From Nematostella vectensis (lineage: Eukaryota > Cnidaria > Anthozoa > Actiniaria > Edwardsiidae), in contig NC_064034.1 in assembly GCF_932526225.1 (NCBI RefSeq), forward strand, positions 7,178,001-7,242,000: a stretch of 64,000 bases of DNA, given 5' to 3'. The translations under genes were made by a program, and so were the position numbers. This document shows, piece by piece, positions 10,674-23,553 of the stretch (the stretch's first letter is position 1; the number at the start of each line of letters is the position of its first letter). Below the pieces are notes generated by a model. The model was not told where the DNA came from. It made no database searches and saw only the letters and a program-made list of their open reading frames with translations.

Positions 10674-11735
10674 GTCAGACAGACAGAGAGGGAAGAGGGT
10701 GGGGAAAGGGAGAGAGAGAGAGAAAAGGAGTGCGCCCGCGATCCCATAGCGGTCACACTGATACTAAACACGTGACTAGTACAATAACAACAGCAAACTA
10801 ACTGACGGAACATTTAGTCTGGTCATTTTATGAATTGACCAAGAATATATCAAAACAAGCATTTTTTTCTCATAAAATTTGGCAAAAATATATAGAAAAG
10901 GGCGTAATAAAAAACCTTTTCTAGTAAAGTGGGTGAGATTCAGGGTTCTTAAAATTTTTTTGGATCAAAATTGCACTCGACAAAATGCTCTCTGATTAAG
11001 AATTCTTAAACATGTAATGGCATGTCATGCTCGGAGGTAATAGGATAGTCCTCTCATTAGGGAGCTTTTATTAAATAGTTGACCTAAAATATGTAAAATA
11101 TGTTTACACTTATCTGCTTATGTGCTTATTCAAGATGATTAGTTTCCAGACTCTCTCGCCCAGATACCTCAATAGTCGCAACGGTCCCCACCCTACCCCC
11201 ACGGCGATCTCATATAGGTTAAATGGTCCGCCTCTCTCTAGTTATTTGTGTAACAAATACCAACAATGAAATAAATGCTAAAATTTAAGCCTTCTAGGTT
11301 TTTTGGTATAAGATTACTATGAAGCGATGAAACCATTACTTTACAAGGGTCAGGTCATCGAAGGCTATTGGCCAAAGCCTAAGTGATTGGCATTACAAAT
11401 AACATAACTTTAGAAATGACAAGTCAAACTGAGGGGACGCCTTGTCAGAGCAGAGGCTTTTAGCGATCATCTAGATAAGTTCTTTTGAAGATCTTAAGCT
11501 CCAGTTCACATTTATGGGGTGATTGGATATGGGGCGATTGGATTCGTGTTACACTATTCCTGTAAGCCTTTCTTTGCTTGCTACAAGATTTTAGACAGCG
11601 CCCAAGGGATTTGCTAGATCATGCCTGTTACACTACTTCTGAAATAGCACGTAGTTCATTGCCTGTAGTTGCCTGTATTGTTTTTTGCACTGTCTAAAAG
11701 AGGTTCTGGAGACACGAACTTCTAGAGACACGAAG
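10457..11735. other. Intergenic region with poly-G and GACA repeats
   Basis: A poly-G tract of about 20 bases (near 10543-10561) is followed by a GGTA, GGAC and GACA tetranucleotide array (about 10565-10690). The rest shows no supportable coding sequence. The open frames over the GACA array are repeat artefacts. Confidence 0.6.
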
Positions 11736-12302
11736 ATGGGAATAATCAAGCAAAACAATGGTGCAGTGCTAAAGGATGGTTATTTACTAAAACAAGGAGA
11801 CATGATCAAGGTCCAATGGCACCTTAGGTACTTCGTGCTGACCAGAGAATGCCTGTGTTACTACAGAACAGAAAAAGAATCCGAGAAAGAAACCCCAAGA
11901 GAAGTGATATTCTTTAACGACATGTCACTTTACATAGAGGAGATCTCGGATAAGCAACCGAAAACCAAGTACTGTATTAGAATAGTCAAACGCTCGGTCT
12001 CAGGAGTACGATCTATTTTACTGTCCTGTTTTTGCGAAGAAGAGAGAAATGAATGGCTAGCTCAACTTCTCCTAGCTAAGGCGATATCGCTCACAAGGGA
12101 CCTGTCATGGATTGCAAGGGATAACTCGGAGCGACCCTGTTCGGTTGAAATTAGTAGCTCTAGCTACTACAGTGAAAAGCTAGTTTCTGCTAAAGAAGCC
12201 TTTAATAAATGCCGGCGGAAGCTGTCAAGCTCGGGTCGGAGTGTTTGCTCACTGGAGGAGCTAAGCCGTGCAAGCCCAACAGCCTCTGGCACTCCAGCCT
12301 AA
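11736..12302 (+). CDS. PH-domain protein, single exon
   Basis: This 188-residue ORF is open without introns. The first ATG, preceded by CGAAG, is chosen; the frame extends upstream only without an ATG. Residues about 10-120 form a pleckstrin-homology domain: it opens with LKDGYLLKQGDMIKVQWHLR and YFVLT, has a charged loop, and ends in a helix with the expected Trp (ERNEWLAQLLLAKAI). PH domains usually bind phosphoinositides or protein partners at membranes. The C-terminal third (residues about 130-188) is Ser-rich with no recognised domain. The lack of introns contrasts with the intron-rich neighbours, so it may be a retrocopy. A family name cannot be given. Confidence 0.75.
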   Translation: MGIIKQNNGAVLKDGYLLKQGDMIKVQWHLRYFVLTRECLCYYRTEKESEKETPREVIFFNDMSLYIEEISDKQPKTKYCIRIVKRSVSGVRSILLSCFCEEERNEWLAQLLLAKAISLTRDLSWIARDNSERPCSVEISSSSYYSEKLVSAKEAFNKCRRKLSSSGRSVCSLEELSRASPTASGTPA

Positions 12303-13700
12303 AAAGACACGGTAGTAGTCCATCACTTCCAGTCGGTCCATTCCAGATTGTCTCAAGTGTGCGTTCAGGCCAGAAACGGCATTTCACTCGAGAGTCCTTT
12401 ATTCTATAAATTTGTTTTTTTTAGCTAACGGAAAATTCATCGATAATGGAACACCTTTGAACCGTTTCAATCCGTTCAAGATACCGCAAATATAAAACGA
12501 ACATTTTTATTTATTTATCCAACTCTAGTGGTCAGATTATATTTTTCCTATGGAAATATAAATCCATAGTTGTGAGTTTAATTGCAAGGATAATTCGTCA
12601 ATTATTTACGTCGTTATTTACCTAAATCATAGCCTATGATTCGGCTCTCCAGTGGGTTAATTCGGAAATTCCTGTTTTGGGGGTGTCGGGATTCCTGTGG
12701 CGACCAAAAAACGGGGATCCTGAACAACGAAAACACACAGAGTTACGTAAATCATAAGTAGAGATCGTCCATGAGGCGCACTGCAAACAAATCATGCAGT
12801 AAAAAACATCTTGCTGCACTCATCAACATGTACTCTGACTTGTTTTTACTTATCACATCTTTATCAAGGGTTAAAGGGGTCATGTCAGTTCACATAGTAA
12901 CCCGGTCTGGCCCAGCGCCAGCATTGTAAAGTCCAAGCAGCTCATCAAGCTCGTATTTCTTCGTGTATTAAACCATATTTTTGAAAATGCTATTGACAAT
13001 ATCTTACTGTTCTGCTTTTAGGCGAGTACCTTTTATAGTTTATAATTCAGAGTACGAGGGGGTAACTTGAGAAGGCATTGTGCAAAGTCGAATGTAAAAG
13101 TTGTTTATCTCATCCAAATATTGCTTATATGAATGGAATGAAGGACCTTACGTGAAATTGCTATGTGACATCTGACCATAGTAAATGCCTGTTCTTGGTC
13201 AGATAGCCCTATCCGGGGCTAAAATAAGATACTTGCAGCAGCGCTTTTCGCATGAAAATAAAACGATCTGAAGACGGTTTCAAATATTTGGGTTCATCCC
13301 AGCATCTCCTGATGTTGTTTAGGTTGAACTTGTTGATTGATTATTCCTGATGTGACGCATCAAACATTCGGGACACCATTAAAATTTCAGAGCCCCACTT
13401 CAGTGTAACTCTTCACCCCCCCCCCCCCCCCCCCACCCCTGCTCCCTTTAACAATCCCTAGTATTATTTTTCGAAGCCTTTGTAAAATTTTCAGAGCCCT
13501 CAACAAATTCCTCCCCCCCCCCTTAAAGTGTCACAACATAATGGCATCGTCCCTTAAAATCGTCCCAGTAATTTAACAGGGTTTTTTTTTTATCGATTAT
13601 GTTCGATTATCGGACTCAATCAAAACCAATCGAACGATTGGCGTTCCACCGATAAAATTTGTTCGATCTCGTTGGATCAATTAGGTCGGGATTATTCTCC
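12303..13700. other. Intergenic region with poly-C tracts
   Basis: No gene is recognised. It contains two poly-C runs (about 13419-13434 and 13513-13521) and otherwise AT-rich unique DNA leading into the minisatellite. Confidence 0.5.
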
Positions 13701-13704
13701 AAGC

Positions 13705-15222
13705 CCTAGCGTGACGAGACCTAGCGTGACAAGAACTAGCGTGACGAGGCTTAGCGTGCCAAGACCTAGCGTGCCAAGACCTAGCGTGACGAGGCAGTGA
13801 AGAGGCCTAGCTTGACGAGACCTAGCGTGACGAGACCTAGCGTGACGAGGCTTAGCGTGCAAAGACCTAGCGTGACGAGACCTAGGGTGCCAAGACCTAG
13901 CGTGACGAGGCTAAGCGTGCCAAGACCTAGCGTGACGAGACCTATGGTGACAAGACTTAGCTTGACGAGGCTTAGCGTGACGAGACCTAGCGTGACGAGG
14001 ATAAGCGTGCCAAGACCTAGCGTGACGAGGCTTAGCGTGCCAAGACCTAGCGTGACGAGGCAGTGAAGAGGCCTAGCTTGACGAGACCTAGCGTGACGAG
14101 GCTTAGCGTGCAAAGACCTAGCGTGACGAGACCTAGGGTGCCAAGACCTAGCGTGACGAGGCTAAGCGTGCCAAGACCTAGCGTGACGAGACCTATGGTG
14201 ACGAGACTTAGCTTGACGAGGCTTAGCGTGACGAGACCTAGCGTGACGAGGATAAGCGTGCCAAGACCTAGCGTGACGAGACCTATGGTGACAAGACTTA
14301 GCGTGACGAGGCTTAGCGTGACGAGACCTAGCGTGACGAGGCTTAGAGTGCCAAGACCTAGCGTGACGAGGCTTAGCGTGCCAAGACCTAGCGTGACGAG
14401 GCTTAGCGGCACGAGGGTTAGCGTGCCAAGACCTAGCGTGACGAGGCTTAGCGTGCAAAGACCTAGCGTGACGAGGCTTAGCGTGCAAAGACCTAGCGTG
14501 ACGAGGCTTAGCGTGCAAAGACCTAGCGTGACGAGGCTTAGCGTGACGAAGCTTAGCGTGCCAAGACCTAGCGTGACGAGGCTAAGCGTGCCAAGTCCTA
14601 GCGTGACGAAGCTTAGCGTGCAAAGACCTAGCGTGACGTGGTCTAGCCTGAAGAGGCCTAGCGTGACGAGACCTAGCGTGACGAGACCTAGCGTGACGAG
14701 GCGTAGCTTGATGAGGCCTAGCGTGACGAGACCTAGCGTGACGAGCCCTAGCGTGATGAGACCTAGCGTGACGAGGCTTAGCGTGCCAAAAGTTAGCGTG
14801 ACGAGCCCTAGCGTGGCGAGTTCTGGCGTGACGAGGCCTATCGTGACGAGAACTAGCGTGACGAGGCCCAGCGTGATGAGGCCTAGCGTAACGAGGCGTA
14901 GCTTGATGAGGCCGAGCGTGATGAGACCTAGCGTGACGAGGCTTAGCGTGCCAAGACCTAGCGTGACGAGGCTTAGCGTGCCAAGAGTTAGCGTGACGAG
15001 CCCTAGCGTGGCGAGTTCTGGCGTGACGAGGCCTATCGTGACGAGAACTAGCGTGACGAGGCCCAGCGTGATGAGGCCTAGCGTGACGAGGCCTAGCGTG
15101 ACGAGGCTTAGCGTGCCAAAAGTTAGCGTGACGAGCCCTAGCGTGGCAAGTTCTGGAGTGACGAGGCCTTTCGTGACGAGAACTAGCGTGACGAGGCCTA
15201 GCGTGACGAGGCTTAGCGTTAT
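13705..15222. repeat. 15-bp minisatellite (CCTAGCGTGACGAGR)
   Basis: About 100 copies of a 15-base unit, CCTAGCGTGACGAGG and variants (CTTAGCGTGCCAAGA), run without a break. A higher-order period is visible: the marker CAGTGAAGAGGCC recurs at about 13793 and 14060. The period is divisible by three, so both strands stay open for about 400 codons. The array lies 3' of the SRCR-protease gene. Confidence 0.95.
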
Positions 15223-15514
15223 AAGTCCCGACCGGCTAGAAAATTGTAGCAATCGTGTAATACGACCATCGTTCTCCCGTTCTTTGTTTTACATAGGACT
15301 TATATGGTAATTGTCTTAATGTCTGACATACCAGTGATTCCTTCCTTCGCCGCCACAAAAAGAGAATTGCTACTTCCATTTCATTACATCATGCAGGCAG
15401 GGGGGGGGGGGGGGGGGGGCATTCAGACGCATACATCCATAATCAGTCCTGACACAAGAATCAGACACATAGCATCTATAAATAGCAGACGCAATAGTAG
15501 AGCAATAGCCAGCA
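15223..15514. other. 3' flank of the SRCR-protease gene
   Basis: This stretch holds a poly-G tract (about 15401-15419; poly-C in the transcript sense) and presumably the 3' untranslated region of the minus-strand gene. No clear AATAAA was seen on the minus strand. Confidence 0.35.
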
Positions 15515-16660
15515 CTAAGAGCTTGTCCGACTCGTAAGCCAGCTAGCAAAGTACGATGCTGTGGTGTACACCCCGTAAAATCGTGGCCACCCACAACCAC
15601 CGTCCCAGCTTGAAACACCGATGAGATGCCACTGTCCTGCGGATTGACAGACCAATGGACTCCCCGAGTCCCCTGAGCACGACACGCCTCGCCCATCGTC
15701 GTACCCAGCACATGTCATGGAGCGGTGGATACTCGGGTAGTTTTTTTGGCACGTCCTAAAGGACACGATTGGGACTGAGATTTGCTGGATTATCCGCATA
15801 TCTCCAGGGAGAACGCCAAGTAGCCCCCAGCCTGTTGTCCAGCAGGGCGTCCCTGAACAAGAGAAATAGTGACAAACTCATTATAGTAAGTAGGCCCCAG
15901 AACAAGAGAAAGCGTGACAAAGGCCCCAGAACAAGAGAAAGCGTGACAATAACAATATAGTAAGTAGGCCCTGTTGTCAAACAGAGAGTGTCTACGAATA
16001 AGAGAAGGCGTGACAAACAGATAGTCATGCATGTTGACTATCCGCTCTAACTATCTAAGTATCCGCTCCCCTTCTTTTCCTACATCCAGTCCTTACCTGG
16101 GAAAATGTTTGTTTCGTTCTCCATGCAAACCACGTTTACTCGCTTATTGAGGATCGCTGGTCGCGCGAGCTTCAATACAGCAATATCATTGGCCCAGCGT
16201 GTGGGGGCTTGGTAGCTAGGGTGCTTATGAATTGCTGCGACCGCAATCTCTTGTTCCCAGCGGCTACCCATTCCCCAGTCCAGTCTCCCTGACCGCGCTA
16301 TGTAGGCTCCGAGTCTGACGACCAAGAAAACAAAACAAAACAAAATGAACTAGTGTTAACGTACGAACGAGCCTTGAACTTTTTAGACTATATAAACGGA
16401 CAAAACAAGCAATATAACGAAGAAATTTCAATGCGATTATGATAAAATAGATCTCCACCTCACAATGATCTGGTCAGTTCGGATAATCCTGTCGAAGCAG
16501 TGAGCGGCAGTGATCACGTGACGGGCCGAGATCAAAACGCCGCTACAAAATGGAAACCGTCGCCGGTTAAGAATCATCGTCTGCCATGGCCAGTCTTCTG
16601 GCCGGGCGGGACCCGCTCGGGCGAATCCGGTTGAGGGAAGGCTTGGCTTGATCCCGCATG
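15515..16660 (-). other. Trypsin-like protease domain (exons 17-19)
   Basis: The three last exons encode about 250 residues. The catalytic triad is present: His in VITAAHC, Asp in NDIAVLKL and Ser in GDSGSP. TGWG and the usual Cys spacing are also present, and a leading CGIKP would disulphide-link the chain. The activation site expected as R-IVGG before WPWQ reads G-FARAG instead. By alignment, the residue six before the catalytic Ser is Val rather than the Asp typical of trypsin, so cleavage after Lys or Arg is not expected. Whether it is activated normally is unclear. Confidence 0.85.
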
Positions 16661-19600
16661 CTGGAACATAAATTGATAAATAGCTCCCTCTTTTCTACCC
16701 CGGCCTAGCAGCTTACGTGGTCCAAGATAGCCTGCTTGCAGGCGTTTACTCGGTGTTTTTTCGCGGCCGCCATCTTGTTTTTCGCCGCGCTGGCTTGGCA
16801 CTTTGCGCTCGTTCCGGCTTTCGCGCGGTCAAAACAAAACAAGATGGCGGCCCCGACTCGGCACATAGCGAACAAAACACCGGGTAAACGCCTGTAAGCA
16901 GGCTAGGACCAAGGTGGTCTTCACGGCCGAACATTTTCGCGGACGAAGAATGAAAAGGCAATGCTGGCTGTTAGTTCTGGATTTAAAATGCATTCTGATA
17001 TAGTTTATAATGCACTAACAATATCTTATATGTGAATGTACTAACATAGAAAATAAGATGGTACTTACCAGGAGGAGAAGGCGTGGCACCGACCAGGTGA
17101 CAAACCACACCTGCCAACTCCTTCATATTGCAGTTATTAATCCCCCAAGGACGATGTGCACAGCGGAAAATCGAACGCTCGTTTCCACGGCAACGTACGT
17201 CGTCTAGCCATATATTTGAAGGTGGGTCATGAACGAAGGCTCCACAGCACGTGACCGCGGTAGCCTTTTCGTACCCCAGCATACGGCAAATGACGTTTCC
17301 ATGCGGTATCCTCCAGCCATCGTCACATACCGCACCCCACACGCCCTCGTGGTACACCTCAATCCGGCCCTCATGTGCTGAACGTCCTCCCCGCAGACGG
17401 ACCGGTACGGCTACCTGCACGGCCGGCTGAGTCGTCGGAACTGAAACTGGAAGCGGATAAAGAAAATGCTACCTTACTACTAAATGGTAACAAGCGTATT
17501 TTTACGGGCATGCCTGATGATTTATCTTTTCACTTATCTGACCTCGATGAGTAGTTGATGAGATGAATGGCTGACAATGAACGCCTGCGGTCTCTTCACC
17601 TGGATGGCAATCGTGTTGGCCAATTTCTTTATGCGAGCAGTCTAACAGGCTGGACTCCATACCAGAACACTTGACGTCGTCAAGGAGCATCTTGCTGGCC
17701 CAGTGAGACCCATATGTACTACAGCACGACACACTCTCTGCCTGAGACAGCGAGACACGTATGTACAACAGCACGACACACATTGTGACAGCGAGACACG
17801 AATGTTCTACAGCACGACACACATTGTGACAGCGAGACACGTATGTTCTACAGCACGAGACACTATGAACATGGAGGGAACAGGAAGTTGGGGCCAGATT
17901 ACCCCAGCCTGGGTTGCGGTCTGGGAAATTTAATCAAGAAATTTCCTTCGCACCATGCTTGAACTTATAAATATACGTCCCACTTCTCGCGCGCACGGTA
18001 TACAAAAATGCAAGGAGGCTTTTATAAAAGAATCTGTTTTCTTCCATTTTGTTCCACCTTATCTATACCTTGGGGAACCCGAGCATACGGCAAACAACGT
18101 GACCATCCAGCAGATTCCAGAAATCATCACAAACTGCTCCCCATTCCCCATTATGGTAAATCTCGACGCGACCTTCGTTTGGACTAGCGCCGCCAACCAG
18201 ACGGACGCGCTGGACTGGTGCCCTGGTACTAAAAGAAGGAGCTGCAAAAGAGCTGTGAATTAATTTATGGGAGCGACATGAGATAGAACACATGAAAATA
18301 TGAAAAAATGTGAAACTCGTTAAATGTGGGCTAAAACTTGTGGAACGCAGACTGGTAAATTAATGATTTAAGGGTAGGCATAAGATGGTATAGACAATGG
18401 AGATTACTGTTAGTTAACTTTCGTTTATTCATAACACCCTCGTGTTCTTAATAAATAATAAATAATTTGATTCCAATTTTCGCCAGAGAAAAGGTGTTCA
18501 TCACAGCTAGGACAGCAAGGTGAGGGTTAAGCTAAACGCGAGGGTTAACTAGCTAAACGCACCTGTCGATGTAACAGGAACTGTAGTGAACACCGGCGAA
18601 GCAGTATTGGATCCAGGGTCGCACTTAACACTTGCTATCTCCCACTGGTTGCAATTATTCAAACCTAATTCACGATGTCGGCAGTCCATTAATGATTTCT
18701 CATTTCCACGACATATGACGTCATCTAGCCAAATACGTCGCGAGGGACTGATACCGAACTCGCTACAGCAGGACACGCTTAAAGCACGTGGGTAGCCAAG
18801 GTGACGACAAATCACGTGCCCGTTACGTATGCGCCAGTTGTCGTCACACACTGAGCCCCATTCTCCTCGGTGGAAGAGCTCCACTCTGCCTTCACTCTCG
18901 CGAGAACCGCCTGTCAGCCGGAATTTCACGACACGTGGACTTGAAGTCACTGCAAAAAGAATAAAATAAAATAATTATGGTCATTTTGCAGCATGTAAAC
19001 ACAAAAATAGATTACACTCTGTTTGTTTGTTTGTTTGTCTAGCACAAAGCTTTAGTGATGACAGCAGACCCGTAGCCAGTATTTTGAGAAACGGGGAAGG
19101 GAGAGGGGGTTCTTTTAACCATTTAGTGTATCATATTCTCACTCAGTCATTCATTTGAGCGGACTTTCCAGTCAAGTGGGGTGGTCCTCCTAACCCCCCG
19201 AGCCTTCCCTTCCCCTCCCCCTGTAAAATAAGTACGAAAACATTTATTGCTTCTGTTTGTTATAATACTACATCGTACAATTTGTAATAAGGCTTCTGTA
19301 TATAGCTAGGAGCTCTACTAATGAAAATCTTTAGTGATAATACATACGTTGGTGCTGATATGGCGACACTGTGGTAGTTCCCGTGAAGCATTGCACACCC
19401 GCAATCTCTGACTTCCGGCAATCATGTTCTCCCCATCCCCGGTGGCGACATGCGGAAATGCTTGTCTCGTTACCGGTGCATCTGACGTCATCCATCCAGA
19501 AAGACTCCATTTCAGGAGCATTGTATCTAGATGGTAAACAAAGCAGAGTGTGAAGACATAGAAATGCAACCTAAACGGCAACAACAATAGAATATTGCCA

Positions 19601-22600
19601 AAATATAGACTACTACCCAATCGTAGAATATTGTATTTACAGGGCAAATAAAGAAAACATCGTGAGTTGAGCTGTTGCAGCATGGTGACAGGTCAGAGAA
19701 TGTGTATTTTCAGGCAAATGGAGGCAATAATATAAAAAGTTTGCTCGGTAAATTAGTAACACTAACCTGTTACAGCATGGCTCCCTTACATTGTGTGTGC
19801 ATCGTGTGTTTAGTGACTCTAACCTGTTACAGCGTGTGTGCATCGTGTATTTAGTGACTCTAACCTGTTACAGCGTGGCATCCTTACAGCGTGAGTGCAT
19901 CGTGTATTTAGTGACTCTAACATGTTACAGCATGGCGCCCTTACAGCGTGTGTGCATCGTGTATTTAGTGACTCTAACCAGTTACAGCATGGCGCCCTTA
20001 CAGCGTGTGTGCATCGTGTATTTAGTGACTCTAACCTGTTACAGCATGGCGCCCTTACAGCGTGTGTGAATCGTGTGTTTAGTGACTCTAACCTGTTACA
20101 GCATGGCGCCCTTACATTGTGTGTGCATCGTGTATTTAGTGACTCTAACCTGTTACAGCATGGCGCCCTTACAGCGTGTGTGCATCGTGTATTTAGTGAC
20201 TCTAACCTGTTACAGCGTGGCGCCCTTACATTGTGTGTGCATCGTGTATTTAGTGACTCTAACCTGTTACAGCATGGCGCCCTTACAGCGTGTGTGCATC
20301 GTGTATTTAGTGACTCTAACCTGTTACAGCAAGGCGTCCTCACAGCGTGTGTGCATCATGTATTTAGTGACTCTAACCTGTTACAGCATGGCGCCCTTAC
20401 ATTGTGTGTGCATCGTGTATTTAGTGACTCTAACCTGTTACAGCATGGCGCCCTTACAGCGTGTGTGCATCGTGTATTTAGTGACTCTAACCTGTTACAG
20501 CAAGGCGTCCTCACAGCGTGCGTGTAGCCCAACATGCGACATACCACGTGACCCTCGTCCAGGCCCCAGTTATCGTCACACACGTAACGCCACTCGTTGT
20601 TAAGGCGCACCATGACTGCCCCTTCCTCGCGACGGTTGCCATTTACAAGGCGCACCCACACGTACGGGGGAGGGGTCGGTGCTACGAGGAAATATATAAA
20701 TTTTGCGATGTTAAAATTATCGTCACAAACTGGATAACATGGTGCATCATATCAATTGTTATTTTTTTTTCATTTTTATTATCAATTATAATTGATAACA
20801 ACATAATCATTATTATTATCAAACAACAACATAAAACAACGTCTCAAAATGTATTACAATGTAACAATACATCCCACACAAAGAAAGCCTTTTTGTAGAC
20901 ATGGCCGTGAAGTGAACAACGAGAACGCACTTGAAGCGCATCACTACACAAGACAAAAGAACAGGCACACAAAGGCTACAAAAACATTGTGATGTTTCAC
21001 CGGGTCAATTTTTAAGACTTTGGCATGACGACGAGACTCTGAACACCTTAAGGGTGAATAAAAATCATTATTTATATATATATTATAATATTTATATATA
21101 TACAGGTAACGCGTACCGGCAGAGGTTGGTCCATACATCTCGCACACCACTCCTGCCAGGGTAAATCTGCTGCATTTATGCCTCCCCTCCACACGCTGAT
21201 GCGGGCACTGGTCCAGTGTCTCTTCCGTCCCTTTGCACTGCACGTTTCGCATCCACGCGCGCCCTGTGGACGTCGATCCGTACTTACTGCAACACGAGAC
21301 AAACGACGCCTCGCGGTATCCTAGCGACCTGCATACCACGTGACCGTCGTTAATATCCCAGCCTTCGTCACAGATTGCGCCCCACACTCCGTTACGCAAG
21401 ACCTCCACGTGACCCATACCGCGATGATCGCCGAAATTCATAAGGCGCACGGTCTGCGACTTCCGCTTAAGTGTGTCTAGAAGAAAGTCATTTATTCAGC
21501 TATTTTGGACGTTCAAAAGATATATGATCCAGGCCCGTACCCAGGGGGATGCGAACGCACCCCCCAAAACGGCCGAAGGTCCACTTTCGGTTCCCAATGG
21601 ACGTATATTTTGTAATCAAAACTATCAAGCATAAGCTAGACCACTCCGGTACCTAGCCAAATCCGACAAAAACGTCCCGTGGAGATACTCCATAGGCATA
21701 AAAAATACCTTTTGTTCTTTCGGGGATGGTCAGATTTTTATCGAAGAACTTATCCCCCCCCCCAAGAAAAAAATCCTGGTTACGGGCCTGTGATCAATCA
21801 ATGAGTAATAAAAATAGCAGTCTGATTACAGTAGCCCGTGCAGACGTGACAGAGATCTAGACTTAGAAAGAGCTATAACTAACAGGTTTTAAGAGACTTA
21901 CAATAAAGCGAGCGTGTAGTGGTCGCCTCAGTTGTCGGTATGGGCGTAGTGGTGGGGGGATCAGTAGTGGGACGCTCGCACACCACACCAGCGGTCTCAA
22001 AGTTATTACAATTACTTGATCCTAGGCGATGAATACAGCGCAGTAACGATTTCTCCGTTCCACGGCAAACAACATCATCCAGCCAAATTTTGCGGGATGC
22101 ACTTGCAGCATAGCGACTACAACACGACACGCTTCTAGCACCCATCTGGTATCCTAGGTAACGGCAAATCACGTGACCATTTCTGAGGCGCCAGTTGTCA
22201 TCGCACACCGCACCCCACTCCCCACGGTAGAACATTTCAACACGGCCTTCGTTAGGGCTAGGCCCACCGGTGAGACGGAATTCCACGTCGGTCGGAGCGT
22301 ACAGGGCTGATGGAATAATAGGTAAGCACAGAAAAACAGACATGTTTAGACATAAATATGTAAAAAAGGCATTGACCTCCAAGAAACATTTTTTTAATAT
22401 GTTGATTAAATTTGACATTCTTAAATGTGTCTTCAACACTATGAAACTAATGTTTAAAGAAATTAATCGAATTAGAATATGATGATTAGCCTACCATTGT
22501 ATCTTTGGTATACAGAGAATAGAAGGACGGAATCACGTTAACACTGTCAAGTGCACATCAAGCTGAACTTACTCGGAGGTGGCGTGGAAGGGAAGCTAGC

Positions 22601-23464
22601 CACATGGACGCACGAAACACTAGCTTCCTCCTGCCCCGGCTGACAGTTGTGCACTCCCCACTCACTAGTACGGCACTGGAAAATAGACTCCTCATCTCCG
22701 CGGCACTGCACGTCATCCAGCATGATCGCCCGCGTAATGTTACTGCGGTGTCTCCCACAACAATACGCGCGGTCAGCATGCGTATACCCCAGCATCCGGC
22801 ACACAACGTGAGCATCGCGAAGATCCCAGAAATCATCGCACACGGTGGCCCACTGACCGTCCCTAAAAACCTCTACCGTCCCTTCATTTGGCGAAGGCCC
22901 GTTTGTAAGGCGCACGTGAGGGTCGCCAGGACCGGGAATAGAGATAACTGACAAGAGAAATGATAGGGTAGTTATATATTGAAGATCGCCATGGCAAGAA
23001 CTAGATATATAGTTGACACGAGAAATGATAGGGTAGTTATATATTGAAGATCGCCATGGCAAGAACTAGATATATAGTTGACACGAGAAATGATAGGGTA
23101 GTTATGTATGGAAAGTCACCAGGACCAGGAACATATATAGTTGACAAGAGAAATTATAGGGTAGTTATATATTGAAGGTCACCATGACCAGGAAAATTAA
23201 TGAATGACACAAGAAATGATAGGGTGGATAGGTGTGGCCATCGCAGTGCTTATTATTCGTGTAATACCTGTGCACATTTGGCCATCGCCCTCGTACCCCT
23301 CGGGACAAACGCACGTGAAGCTTCCGACGGTGTTGATGCACTCGTATGGACAGGCAACACGGGCACTGTTATTACACTCATTCACATCTGTAACACAGCA
23401 ATCAGACAGGTTTATCTCCAACAAACCAGTCTGAGTCATCAAGCCCCCCCCACCCACACCCCTC

Positions 23465-23553
<89 letters not shown>

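Noticed and set aside
10374-10813. Minus-strand frames rich in SVCLSVCL
   Set aside because: Translation of the GACA tetranucleotide array.
14047-15310. Long open frames (about 400 codons) on both strands
   Set aside because: They are produced by the 15-bp minisatellite, whose period is a multiple of three. No start context, domain or splice support.
19819-20527. Open frames of 170-210 codons on both strands
   Set aside because: These are the 57-bp repeat read through. Only the portion joined to SRCR 7 has coding relevance.
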